The notes under the pieces: generated by a model
Told to the model about the DNA's origin: nothing
The model's input: the letters and a program-made list of their open reading frames with translations, nothing else
Database searches by the model: none
Translations under genes and position numbers: made by a program
Part shown: one piece after another, positions 23,408 through 32,114 of the stretch
How the letters are laid out: every line of letters starts with the position of its first letter
How positions within the stretch are numbered: the stretch's first letter is position 1
Source of the DNA: an uncultured Bacteroides sp.
Lineage (GTDB): Bacteria; Bacteroidota; Bacteroidia; Bacteroidales; Bacteroidaceae
Reading direction: 5' to 3'
DNA length: 32,616 bases
Assembly (NCBI GenBank): GCA_947074275.1
Contig: CAMTPA010000037.1
Location: 1 to 32,616 of the forward strand

Positions 23408-24742
23408 TTATACTATGCCTTGTGCCATCATAGCTTTCGCTACTTTCATAAAGCCAGCCACGTTTGCACCTTTCACGTAGTTCACGTAGCCGTCTGGTTC
23501 TGTTCCATATTTCACGCATTCCTCGTGTATATTTTTCATTATTTGCTTCAACTTTTCGTCTACTTCTTCTTGACTCCAGCTCAATCTTATCGAGTTTTGG
23601 GTCATTTCTAAGCCCGATACAGATACACCACCTGCATTGGCTGCTTTGCCAGGAGCATAAAGCACTTTAGCGTCTTGGAATACTTTGATTGCTTCGGGTG
23701 TAGAAGGCATATTTGCACCTTCCGATACTGCCATTACACCGTTTGCTACCAATGTTTTAGCTTCATCACCGTCTATCTCATTTTGAGTAGCCGATGGCAA
23801 TGCTATATCTCCCTTTTCGCCCCAAGGACGTGCGCCAGCTACGTATTTGCAACCATAGTGTTCGGCATATTCGCGGATACGACCACGGTATACATTTTTC
23901 AGTTCCATAATGTATTCGAGTTTCTCCTTGTCTATACCATCTGGGTCGTAGATATAACCATCCGAATCGGACATTGTTACTACTTTGCCGCCCAATTCCA
24001 ACACTTTTTCTGTGGTGTATTGAGCCACATTGCCCGAACCTGATACCAAACAAACTTTTCCTTTCAAGTCAGTTCCTTTGGTTTTAAGCATTTCCATTAA
24101 AAAATAGATATTGCCGTAGCCAGTTGCTTCAGGACGAATTAGCGAACCTCCAAATTCACGACCCTTTCCTGTCAATGTGCCAGTAAACTCGTGTGTCAGT
24201 TTTTTGTACATACCATACATATAACCCACTTCACGTCCACCTACACCAATGTCACCTGCTGGTACATCTTTGTCGGGGCCTATGTGTCGCCACAGCTCAA
24301 GCATAAATGCTTGTGTAAATCTCATAACTTCAGCGTTCGACTTGCCACGTGGAGAGAAGTCTGAACCTCCTTTGCCACCACCCATTGGTAGAGTGGTAAG
24401 TGCGTTCTTGAATGTTTGCTCGAAAGCTAAAAACTTCAATATAGACTGATTTACCGATGAGTGAAAGCGAAGTCCTCCTTTGTATGGGCCAATGGCATTG
24501 TTGTGTTGCACACGGTAACCCATATTGGTTTGCACGTTGCCTTTATCATCTACCCACGTCACACGAAATTGATAAATTCTATCGGGTATGCAAAGACGAT
24601 CTATTAAGTTTGTTTTTTCAAATTCGGGATACTTATTGTATTCCTCTTCGATAGTGCTTAATACCTCTTCTACTGCTTGATGATACTCGGGTTCATTCGG
24701 AAATCTACGTTTCAAGTCATCTAAGACTTTTGTTGCATTCAT
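23408..24742 (-). CDS. gdhA: Glutamate dehydrogenase, hexameric family I, NADP-type by resemblance
   Basis: The second glutamate dehydrogenase of the window (444 aa), clearly paralogous to the one at 1484-2821: the first 140 residues align without gaps. Lys88, Lys112, Lys124 and the PAGD aspartate are all present. In contrast to the first copy, the nucleotide-binding region reads SGSGNVAQY, followed by TMSDSDGYIYDP. E. coli GdhA, which is NADP-specific, has SGSGNVAQY and a SDS motif at the same places. I therefore infer an NADP-linked, ammonia-assimilating role here. A promoter with ideal spacing is seen at 24802-24832, giving a leader of about 50 nt. The gene ends convergently with the DUF4493 operon at a shared terminator. 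Confidence 0.94.
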   Translation of the reverse strand: MNATKVLDDLKRRFPNEPEYHQAVEEVLSTIEEEYNKYPEFEKTNLIDRLCIPDRIYQFRVTWVDDKGNVQTNMGYRVQHNNAIGPYKGGLRFHSSVNQSILKFLAFEQTFKNALTTLPMGGGKGGSDFSPRGKSNAEVMRFTQAFMLELWRHIGPDKDVPAGDIGVGGREVGYMYGMYKKLTHEFTGTLTGKGREFGGSLIRPEATGYGNIYFLMEMLKTKGTDLKGKVCLVSGSGNVAQYTTEKVLELGGKVVTMSDSDGYIYDPDGIDKEKLEYIMELKNVYRGRIREYAEHYGCKYVAGARPWGEKGDIALPSATQNEIDGDEAKTLVANGVMAVSEGANMPSTPEAIKVFQDAKVLYAPGKAANAGGVSVSGLEMTQNSIRLSWSQEEVDEKLKQIMKNIHEECVKYGTEPDGYVNYVKGANVAGFMKVAKAMMAQGIV

Positions 24743-24801
24743 AATCTAAATCTTTTATTGGTTGTTATAAGTTTTAAAAACTTTATTTTAAGTTGCGATT
24801 G

Positions 24802-24832
24802 CAAAATTAAATAATTAAAAGCTTTAAGCAAA
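24802..24832 (-). promoter_or_regulatory. gdhA: Promoter of gdhA with ideal Bacteroides spacing
   Basis: On the minus strand TTTG (complement of 24829-24832) and TAATTTTG (complement of 24802-24809) are separated by exactly 19 bp, a full match to TTTG-N19-TAnnTTTG. Transcription should start near 24795, about 53 nt before the ATG at 24742. Confidence 0.75.
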
Positions 24833-24847
24833 TAAATCATAAATAAA

Positions 24848-24885
24848 ATCGGCATTAAACTTCAAATTTGAAATTTAATGCCGAT
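24848..24885 (-). terminator. Terminator of the maeB-small membrane protein unit
   Basis: A 38-bp palindrome with a single C-A mismatch (outer stem ATCGGCATTAAA and its complement, inner TTCAAA/TTTGAA). It begins 20 bp beyond the stop of the 58-aa gene and is followed on the minus strand by a T-rich run. It also insulates gdhA, whose -33 box lies 16 bp further on. Confidence 0.7.
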
Positions 24886-24904
24886 ATATTATTAAGAAGA
24901 GTTA

Positions 24905-25081
24905 TTATTTTCTCTTTTTGAGCGACTGGATAACTGGTATGAATACCAAAGCTCCTGAGATGCCAAGTGTTAGTACGACAGGCCCATCAATTCGTTCGGC
25001 ATTTACCAACACGATATATACCAAAGCCGCCCAAAGAAGAATGACACAAACTATTTGTGATTTTGAAAGTGGTCTTTTCAT
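24905..25081 (-). CDS. Small inner-membrane protein (58 aa), coupled to maeB
   Basis: A short gene. Its ATG overlaps the maeB stop as ATGA, so it should be translated by reinitiation from maeB. The 58-aa product starts MKRPLSKSQ, has a membrane segment at about 10-28 (IVCVILLWAALVYIVLV), a short loop NAERIDG, a second segment at about 33-52 (GPVVLTLGISGALVFIPVI) and a basic end SLKKRK. Both ends are positive and would stay in the cytoplasm, giving a hairpin topology. Evidence that it is real: overlap with maeB, a proper terminator only 20 bp after its stop, and the clean two-helix pattern. Function unknown. It could associate with a membrane enzyme of central metabolism, but nothing shows this. 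Confidence 0.72.
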   Translation of the reverse strand: MKRPLSKSQIVCVILLWAALVYIVLVNAERIDGPVVLTLGISGALVFIPVIQSLKKRK

Positions 25082-27366
25082 TGATTACATTTTTTGCTTT
25101 CTACAATAGCGTCAATTACGGCCACGGCAGTGATGTTTACTATATCACGCACCGAACTTTCAAAATCGGTGAAGTGAATAGGTTTGTTTAGTCCCATTTG
25201 GATAGGGCCAATCATTTCCGTATCGGGATCCATAGCTTGAAGTAGCTGATAACTTGTATTTGCAGAACTTAGATTGGGGAATACCAATGTGTTCACATCT
25301 TTGTCTTTTAGTCGGCTGAATGGGTATTTCGCATCACGTAGCTGTTTGTTCATTGCGAAGTTTACCTGCATCTCACCATCTATAATCAATTCAGGATATT
25401 CGCGCTGCATAAAGTCTACCGCTTGATGTACTTTAGCTGGACTACCATCCTTGTCGGCACCAAAGTTCGAATAGCTAATCATTGCCATAACAGGAGTATG
25501 ATTGAAGAAGCGGACTGTATTGGCTGCGTGCCGTGCTATATCAGTCAATGTATCAGTGCTTGGATGGCGATTTATTAGTGTATCGGCCAAGAAATAAGTT
25601 CCTTTTTTGGAATTTAGAATGTGCATTGTTCCAAAGTGTTTGTATCCTTCACGAATGCCAATTACCTCTTTGGCCACTTTAATAGTGTTGCTATATTTGG
25701 TGTAAAGACCTGTAATGAAAGCATCGGCATCTCCAGTTTCTACCATCATCATACCAAAGTAGTTGCGTTCAAACATCTTATCGTTTGCCTCTTCAAACGT
25801 ATAACCCTGTCGGCATCTTTTTTCGGTAAGAATTTTTGCATAACGCTCTCGTCGAGACGCTTCGCTTGGATGACGCATATTTACTATTTCTACTCCTTCA
25901 AGGCTGAGCTCCAACTCCTGAGCCATGTGTTTGATGGTTTCGTCATTGCCTAAAAGAATGGGATGGCATATTCCTTCTGATTTGGCTTCTACGGCCGCTT
26001 TCAGCATATTGGGGTGTGTGCCTTCGGCAAATACTACACGTTGTGGACAAATACGAGCTGTGTCGTGCAGCTGACGAGATAATTTGGATTCATATCCCAT
26101 CAATTCACGCAGATGCACTTCGTAACCTTCCCAATCGGTGATTGGTTTCTGAGCCACACCACTTTCCATTGCAGCTTTTGCTACGGCGCACGACACCACA
26201 GTTATCAAGCGTGGGTCTACGGGTTTGGGGATAAAATAGTCACGTCCGAAAGTGAAGTTGTTTACCTGATAAGCGGTATTTACCACATCGGGTACGGGCT
26301 GTTTGGCAAGGTCGGCAATGGCGTGTGCTGCCGCAAGCTTCATCTCTTCGTTGATGGCGGTAGCGTGTGTGTCGAGTGCGCCACGGAAGATATAAGGGAA
26401 GCCAATCACGTTGTTGATTTGGTTGGGATAGTCCGAGCGTCCTGTTGCCATAAGCACATCGGGGCGTGCTGCCATAGCGTCCTCGTATGATATTTCGGGA
26501 GTCGGATTTGCCAATGCGAACACGATAGGGTCGGAGTTCATACTGCGCACCATATCTTGTGTCAATACATTGCCTTTGGATAGTCCTAAAAATACATCTG
26601 CTCCTTTGATAGCCTCTGCAAGTGTATGTATATCAGTGCGGTCGGTGGCAAAATAGCGTTTCTGTTCATTCAAATCAGTGCGCTCTTTGCTAATCACCCC
26701 TTTACTATCCAGCATCACAATGTTTTTCAGCTGCGCACCCAGCGATACATATAGTTTGGTACAAGACACAGCCGACGCTCCAGCTCCATTCACTACAATT
26801 TTTACATCTTGAATATTTTTTCCTGCAACCTCCAATGCGTTGAGCAGTCCGGCACTCGAAATAATGGCTGTTCCGTGTTGGTCGTCGTGCATCACAGGTA
26901 TATCAAGTTCCTTTTTCAGTCGTTCTTCAATTTCAAAACATTCAGGGGCTTTGATGTCTTCTAAATTAATACCTCCGAATGTTGGTGCAATTGCTTTAAC
27001 GGCTTCGATAAATTTTTCAGGATCTTTTTCGTTCAGTTCAATATCAAACACGTCAATCCCTGCGTAAATTTTAAAAAGCAATCCCTTGCCTTCCATAACA
27101 GGCTTGCCTGCCAATGCACCAATGTCGCCCAGTCCCAAAACGGCTGTACCGTTCGAGATTACTGCAACCAAATTTCCTTTTGCTGTATATTTATAAGCAT
27201 CTTCAGGATGTTTTTCTATTTCGAGACAAGGTTCTGCTACACCTGGCGAGTAGGCAAGCGACAAGTCATATTGGGTACTATGTGGTTTAGTAGGGACTAC
27301 CTCTATTTTGCCTGGTTTGCCTTCTGAGTGATAAAGCAAAGCAGCTTCTTTGGTTATTTTAGCCAT
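25078..27366 (-). CDS. maeB: Malic enzyme with C-terminal phosphotransacetylase-like domain
   Basis: Cytosolic NADP-type malic enzyme (MaeB): oxidative decarboxylation of malate to pyruvate. Length 762 aa is normal for the hybrid form. N-terminal malic domain (about 15-150) contains [11 protein letters not shown], and [15 protein letters not shown]. The NADP domain follows with [19 protein letters not shown] and [12 protein letters not shown]. The phosphotransacetylase-like C-terminal domain starts near 430 ([17 protein letters not shown]) and is thought to sense acetyl-CoA rather than catalyse. The ATG at 27366 gives the usual MaeB N-terminus ([16 protein letters not shown]). The 58-aa membrane protein gene overlaps its stop codon. 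Confidence 0.95.
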   Translation of the reverse strand: MAKITKEAALLYHSEGKPGKIEVVPTKPHSTQYDLSLAYSPGVAEPCLEIEKHPEDAYKYTAKGNLVAVISNGTAVLGLGDIGALAGKPVMEGKGLLFKIYAGIDVFDIELNEKDPEKFIEAVKAIAPTFGGINLEDIKAPECFEIEERLKKELDIPVMHDDQHGTAIISSAGLLNALEVAGKNIQDVKIVVNGAGASAVSCTKLYVSLGAQLKNIVMLDSKGVISKERTDLNEQKRYFATDRTDIHTLAEAIKGADVFLGLSKGNVLTQDMVRSMNSDPIVFALANPTPEISYEDAMAARPDVLMATGRSDYPNQINNVIGFPYIFRGALDTHATAINEEMKLAAAHAIADLAKQPVPDVVNTAYQVNNFTFGRDYFIPKPVDPRLITVVSCAVAKAAMESGVAQKPITDWEGYEVHLRELMGYESKLSRQLHDTARICPQRVVFAEGTHPNMLKAAVEAKSEGICHPILLGNDETIKHMAQELELSLEGVEIVNMRHPSEASRRERYAKILTEKRCRQGYTFEEANDKMFERNYFGMMMVETGDADAFITGLYTKYSNTIKVAKEVIGIREGYKHFGTMHILNSKKGTYFLADTLINRHPSTDTLTDIARHAANTVRFFNHTPVMAMISYSNFGADKDGSPAKVHQAVDFMQREYPELIIDGEMQVNFAMNKQLRDAKYPFSRLKDKDVNTLVFPNLSSANTSYQLLQAMDPDTEMIGPIQMGLNKPIHFTDFESSVRDIVNITAVAVIDAIVESKKCNQ

Positions 27367-27400
27367 AATAAAAAATATATTAATAGGTTTTATATATTCG

Positions 27401-27408
27401 CAAATATA
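27401..27408 (-). promoter_or_regulatory. maeB: Probable -7 promoter box of maeB
   Basis: On the minus strand it reads TATATTTG, fitting TAnnTTTG, and is identical to the box before the first glutamate dehydrogenase gene (2873-2880). It lies 34 bp upstream of the maeB ATG. A -33 element is not evident. Confidence 0.45.
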
Positions 27409-27507
27409 GAAATAAAAGTATTAGATTGTAGTTATTTTCTCTTATTTGTTTTTAAATGGTAAGTTGGGTTCTGTGTTGATACACTTGTTGTGAATGCTCT
27501 CTATCAA

Positions 27508-27539
27508 TTGTTAACAGTTTGAGAAATAGCTGTTAACAA
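27508..27539. promoter_or_regulatory. Two TGTTAACA palindromes 22 bp apart, possible operator
   Basis: TGTTAACA occurs at 27509-27516 and 27531-27538. The flanking bases make the whole an inverted repeat with 10-bp arms TTGTTAACAG/CTGTTAACAA and a 12-bp spacer. Two 8-bp palindromes spaced about two helical turns apart fit a cooperatively binding regulator. The site lies in the 449-bp divergent region between maeB and the GH43 gene. The rest of that region (27367-27815) holds the maeB box and a -7 box at 27713-27720; no gene is supported in it. Confidence 0.4.
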
Positions 27540-27712
27540 GTATCTTTTCAAATGTTCATAGTTCATCTGATAGTTGTTTAAGTTTTGTAAATAGAGTGAT
27601 TATTGTGCTGAAACCAATAAGGTAAACCTGTAAAATTTGAGATAGTTGTTTATTAATGATTAATATTGAATTTTCTCAAATGATGTTTTTTAGTATTTTG
27701 CCACCTACTTAT

Positions 27713-27720
27713 TATCTTTG
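27713..27720 (+). promoter_or_regulatory. Possible -7 promoter box of the glycosidase gene set
   Basis: TATCTTTG matches TAnnTTTG. It is 95 bp before the ATG of the GH43-like gene, leaving a leader of about 90 nt. The upstream TTTG at 27697-27700 is too close (12 bp) to be a proper -33 element, as often seen at regulated polysaccharide loci. Confidence 0.35.
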
Positions 27721-27815
27721 TGATGGTAGTCGTTTTGTGGGGCAAAAGAGTACAAAAAAGTTGCTTTCCCGTCTCTCATTAGAGAAAAATATAGTAGAAC
27801 GGAACTTATTGACAA

Positions 27816-28751
27816 ATGAGAAAACTGATAAATCTTTGTGCCATAGTGTGCCTTTTGGGGTTAATGGGATGTAATAAACCCGAAAAGGAGTTGTATGTAT
27901 TCACCTCTTTTCACGAACCTGCTACCGAGGGTTTGCGATTTCTTTACAGTGAAGATGGTGTCAATTGGGATAGTGTTCCCGGCATTTGGCTTAAACCTGA
28001 AATAGGCAAACAGCGCGTGATGCGCGATCCATCGATAGTGCGCACGCCCGATGAAACATATCATTTGGTGTGGACTACCAGTTGGCGCGGCGATTTGGGC
28101 TTTGGATATGCCAATAGTAAAGACTTGATTCATTGGTCGGAGCAACAGTTGATACCAGTGATGGCTCACGATACCACAACGGTCAACGTATGGGCACCCG
28201 AATTGTTTTATGACGATGAAAACGAACAATTGATGGTGGTATGGGCATCGTGCGTTCCTGGCAAATATGATAATGGAATTGAAGATGTGAAAAACAACCA
28301 TCGTCAGTACTATACCACTACTAAAGACTTTAAAAACTTCTCTGAAACCAAATTGTTGATTGACCCAGGGTACAGCTCTATTGATGCTGCTATTGTGAAG
28401 CGTGCCCCCAAAGACTATGTGATGGTGATAAAAGACAATACTCGCCCTAATCGCAATTTGCAAATTTCTTTTGCCCATTCTCCTTACGGGCCGTGGAGCC
28501 AGCCTTCCGAACCATTCACAGGTTTTCTGACCGAAGGGCCTTGTGTGACAAAGGTTGGCAATGACTACATCGTTTATTATGATGATTACAACAACAAAAT
28601 ATATGGAGCAATGCGTACCAGCGATTTTGTGAATTTTGCAGATGTGACCAATGAGGTAAATATTCCCGAAGGACATAAACACGGCACAATTTTTCGTGCG
28701 CCTCAATCGGTGATAGAGAAAATGATGAATAGAGACAATATTTTGCCCTAA
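27816..28751 (+). CDS. GH43-like glycosidase lipoprotein
   Basis: A 311-aa predicted lipoprotein (MRKLINLCAIVCLLGLMGC, cysteine 19). The mature protein resembles a five-bladed propeller of the GH43 type: MRDPSIVRTPDETYHLVWT supplies the usual base aspartate, VWAPELFYDDEN and SSIDAAIVK follow, and TEGPCVTKVGNDYIVYYDD carries a glutamate in the position of the acid. About 30 kDa, as expected for a single-domain enzyme. It is followed by a two-enzyme glycosidase and a GH78-like gene on the same strand, with 23-bp and 28-bp gaps, so this is a polysaccharide-degradation operon. An L-arabinose- or galactose-type linkage is likely, but the substrate cannot be read from sequence. An antisense open frame of similar length (27861-28766) is rejected as a shadow. 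Confidence 0.8.
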   Translation: MRKLINLCAIVCLLGLMGCNKPEKELYVFTSFHEPATEGLRFLYSEDGVNWDSVPGIWLKPEIGKQRVMRDPSIVRTPDETYHLVWTTSWRGDLGFGYANSKDLIHWSEQQLIPVMAHDTTTVNVWAPELFYDDENEQLMVVWASCVPGKYDNGIEDVKNNHRQYYTTTKDFKNFSETKLLIDPGYSSIDAAIVKRAPKDYVMVIKDNTRPNRNLQISFAHSPYGPWSQPSEPFTGFLTEGPCVTKVGNDYIVYYDDYNNKIYGAMRTSDFVNFADVTNEVNIPEGHKHGTIFRAPQSVIEKMMNRDNILP

Positions 28752-28774
28752 CAGACAATATATCAAGAAAAACT

Positions 28775-31700
28775 ATGAGATTTAAAGAATTATTTACTTT
28801 TGCTATGCTCTGCTCGGCTGCTTGTGGAGCAGTAGCGCAAGAGCGTGTACATTATACAGGTAGCCAACTGTCTAATCCCGACTATCACGACGGACAACTC
28901 TCTCCGGTGATGGGTGTTCACAACATTCAAGTGATGCGTGCCAATCGTGAAAATCCTTCGGAAGAAAACGGAGGTGGCTGGACATACAATCATCAACCTA
29001 TGATGGCATACTGGAACGATACTTTCTTTATGCACTATCTTGCCGACCCTGTGGATGAACACGTTCCACCTTCACAAACTTTGCTTCAAACTTCTCAAGA
29101 TGGTTACAATTGGACTAACCCCGAAATTCTTTTCCCTATATATCGTGTGCCCGATGGCTATACCAAGCCAGGTAGAGATGATAAAGCAAAAGATTTGGAT
29201 GCTATTATGCACCAACGAGTAGGTTTTTATGTGTCGAGCGATGATAGACTTTTTGCAATGGGTTATTATGGGGTGGCTTTCGATAAAAAAGACGATCCCA
29301 ACGATGGTAATGGCATTGGGCGTGTGATACGAGAAATCAATGCGGATGGCTCATTGGGACCTATTTATTTTATCTATTACAATCACGGGTTCAACGAAAA
29401 AAATACAAGTTTCCCCTTTTATACACGCAATAAAGACAAAGGGTTTGTAAAAGCTTGCAAAGAGATTCTTGCCAATCCACGCTATATGATGCAGTGGGTA
29501 GAAGAAGCCGATCGCAACGAACCACTTATTCCATTAAACAAATCGTATAAAGCCTATTGCGACTACACGTTGCCCAATGGAGAATTGGTTGCATTGTGGA
29601 AACATGCTCTTACATCTACCAGCAGCGATGGAGGAAATACGTGGGCAGAACCAGTAGAGCGTGCAAAAGGATTTGTAAATAGTAATGCTAAAATATGGGG
29701 ACAACGTTTGAGCGATGGCACGTATGCTACAGTTTACAACCCATCGGAGTTTCGCTGGCCACTTGCTATCTCATTAAGCAAAGATGGTTTGGAATATACT
29801 ACTCTCAATTTGATTCACGGCGAAATATCGCCTATGCGATATGGTGGAAACTACAAATCGTATGGTCCACAATATGTTCGTGGTATTCAGGAGGGCAATG
29901 GAACACCTGCCGATGGTGATATGTGGCTTAGCTACAGTGTAAACAAAGAGGATATGTGGATTTCTCGTGTTCCTGTGCCGGTGCGTTTGCAAGCTACTGC
30001 TCACGCAGATGATAATTTTAGCAATTTCGAAAACTTGAGCGAACTGACTGATTGGAATATCTACTCTTTGAAATGGGCACCTGTATCACTGAGTGAAGAG
30101 TGGTTGGTATTGCAAGATAAAGATTTATACGATTATGCCAAAGTAGAGCGTATGCTTCCTGCCAGCAAAGAACTGAAAGTCTCTTTCGATTTGCAAACGG
30201 CTCAAAGCAACAATGGAAATCTACAAATAGAGTTTCTTGATAATAAAGGAACTGTTGCTTCGCGTATCGCTTTAGATTCTGATGGAATGATGCGCTTGAA
30301 AGGTGGTGCTCGCTCGGCAAACCTTATTAAATACGAGCCAAACAAAACCTACCATATTGAAGCGATATTGTCGGTAGACAACCGTTTGATTCAAATTTAT
30401 ATTGATGGTAAAAAAGTGGGGCAACGTATGTTTTACTCCCCTGTTCCTGCTATCGAACGTGTCTCTTTCCGTACTGGAGAACGTCGTTTACATCCCACTA
30501 CCGAAACTCCCGCCGACTGGGACGGGACACTACCCAACGCAGGAGACCAAGAGCCACTTAGTATTTATCGCATAGCCAATTTTAAATCAGCCTCTACCGA
30601 TAAAGATGCAACTTCGGCTGTGCTCAAATACAAAGACTACGCTCATTATGCCGATTATTTTAACGGTATGGAAGACGAAAACATTATTCAAGCTATCCCC
30701 AATGCACAATCGTCTGCTTGGATGGAAGAGAATATTCCTTTGTTCGATTGTCCACAAAAAAACTTTGAGGAGATGTATTATTATCGCTGGTGGTCGCTTC
30801 GTAAACACATCAAAGAGACACCTGTGGGCTATGCGATGACTGAATTTTTAGTACCACGTTCGTATGCTGATAAATACAACTTGATAGCTTGTGCTGTGGG
30901 ACACCACATCTACGAAAGCCGTTGGTTGCGCAATTCACAATATTTAGATCAAATAGTGCATACGTGGTATCGTGGCAACGATGGTCAGCCAATGGGAAAG
31001 ATAGGTAACTTTAGCTCGTGGAATGCCGATGCTTTATTTGGGCGTTATATGGTAGATGGCAATGTAGATTATCTGCTCGATATGGTGCCCGACTTAGAGG
31101 CTGAGTATGCTCGTTGGGAAAATACCCATCGTTTGCCCAATGGACTTTACTGGCAAGGTGATGTGCAGGATGGTATGGAAGAGTCTATTAGCGGTGGAAG
31201 ACGTAAAAAGTATGCTCGCCCCACCATCAATAGTTATATGTATGGCAATGCAAAAGCGTTGACTACAATCGGGCTGATGACTGGAAACGAGAAAATGTCT
31301 ATGAAATATGGTATAAAGGCAGATTCTATAAAACACCTGCTTCAAACTGAGTTGTGGAACGAAAAACACCAATTCTTTGAAACACACCGTGGTGATTCGT
31401 CGGCCAATGTTCGCGAAGCCATCGGTTACATTCCGTGGTATTTCAATTTGCCCGATGCCAATCCAAAATACGAAGTGGCTTGGGAACAAATAACCGATAC
31501 GAAAGGTTTTTCAGCTCCTTATGGTATGACTACTGCCGAGCGTCGTCACCCTTTGTTTCGTACACACGGTGTAGGCAAGTGTGAGTGGGATGGGGCTATT
31601 TGGCCTTTTGCTTCATCGCAAACACTCACAGCTATGGCAAACTACATCAACAACTATCCACAAAACACGATAAATGATAGCATTTACTTCGATCAGATGG

Positions 31701-32086
31701 AAAAATATGTAGAATCGCAGCATCATCGTGGTCGTCCTTATATTGGCGAATATCAAGATGAAGTGACTGGTTACTGGCTTAAAGGCGATCAGGAACGTGC
31801 CCGTTATTACAATCACTCTACTTTCAATGACTTGATGATTACTGGACTGATAGGTCTTCGTCCTCGCTTAGACAATACCATTGAGATTAACCCATTGATT
31901 CCCGAGGGCAAATGGGATTATTTCTGCTTGGACAACATTTCATATCACGGACACAATCTGACTATATTGTGGGATAAAAATGGCGATCGATACAATCAAG
32001 GCAAAGGGCTTCGCATTTTTGTAGACGGTGTAGAGGTAGGTCATTCTGATAAATTAGGTCGTTTGATAGTAGAGGATGTGCTATAA
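28775..32086 (+). CDS. Two-enzyme glycosidase, GH143-like plus GH142-like (RG-II side chain D type)
   Basis: A 1103-aa exported protein (signal peptide ends about GAVAQ, residue 22). The N-terminal 23-425 is a propeller with Asp-box-like turns (TSQDGYNW, SSDGGNTW). Residues 430-600 form a concanavalin-like jelly roll (DWNIYSLKW, ELKVSFDLQT, IYIDGKKVG). The C-terminal part (about 615-1103) is an (alpha/alpha)6 glycosidase with RWWSLRKHI, NFSSWNADALF, GLYWQGDVQDGMEESISGG, CEWDGAIWPFASSQTL, YWLKGDQERARYYNHSTF. This architecture and length correspond to what I remember of B. thetaiotaomicron BT1020, whose GH143 domain removes DHA and whose GH142 domain removes beta-L-arabinofuranose from side chain D of rhamnogalacturonan-II. 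The domain assignment is from memory of the family, not a search. Confidence 0.75.
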   Translation: MRFKELFTFAMLCSAACGAVAQERVHYTGSQLSNPDYHDGQLSPVMGVHNIQVMRANRENPSEENGGGWTYNHQPMMAYWNDTFFMHYLADPVDEHVPPSQTLLQTSQDGYNWTNPEILFPIYRVPDGYTKPGRDDKAKDLDAIMHQRVGFYVSSDDRLFAMGYYGVAFDKKDDPNDGNGIGRVIREINADGSLGPIYFIYYNHGFNEKNTSFPFYTRNKDKGFVKACKEILANPRYMMQWVEEADRNEPLIPLNKSYKAYCDYTLPNGELVALWKHALTSTSSDGGNTWAEPVERAKGFVNSNAKIWGQRLSDGTYATVYNPSEFRWPLAISLSKDGLEYTTLNLIHGEISPMRYGGNYKSYGPQYVRGIQEGNGTPADGDMWLSYSVNKEDMWISRVPVPVRLQATAHADDNFSNFENLSELTDWNIYSLKWAPVSLSEEWLVLQDKDLYDYAKVERMLPASKELKVSFDLQTAQSNNGNLQIEFLDNKGTVASRIALDSDGMMRLKGGARSANLIKYEPNKTYHIEAILSVDNRLIQIYIDGKKVGQRMFYSPVPAIERVSFRTGERRLHPTTETPADWDGTLPNAGDQEPLSIYRIANFKSASTDKDATSAVLKYKDYAHYADYFNGMEDENIIQAIPNAQSSAWMEENIPLFDCPQKNFEEMYYYRWWSLRKHIKETPVGYAMTEFLVPRSYADKYNLIACAVGHHIYESRWLRNSQYLDQIVHTWYRGNDGQPMGKIGNFSSWNADALFGRYMVDGNVDYLLDMVPDLEAEYARWENTHRLPNGLYWQGDVQDGMEESISGGRRKKYARPTINSYMYGNAKALTTIGLMTGNEKMSMKYGIKADSIKHLLQTELWNEKHQFFETHRGDSSANVREAIGYIPWYFNLPDANPKYEVAWEQITDTKGFSAPYGMTTAERRHPLFRTHGVGKCEWDGAIWPFASSQTLTAMANYINNYPQNTINDSIYFDQMEKYVESQHHRGRPYIGEYQDEVTGYWLKGDQERARYYNHSTFNDLMITGLIGLRPRLDNTIEINPLIPEGKWDYFCLDNISYHGHNLTILWDKNGDRYNQGKGLRIFVDGVEVGHSDKLGRLIVEDVL

Positions 32087-32114
32087 TCTTTCTTTGAATA
32101 AACAGAAAATACAG

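Noticed and set aside
27656-27874. 72-codon open frame overlapping the GH43-like gene start
   Set aside because: It covers the probable promoter box, overlaps the lipoprotein signal in another frame, and shows no recognisable pattern.
27861-28766. 301-residue open frame antisense to the GH43-like gene
   Set aside because: It has no signal, domain or plausible composition, and the plus-strand frame has a lipobox, propeller motifs and operon context. It is a shadow frame.
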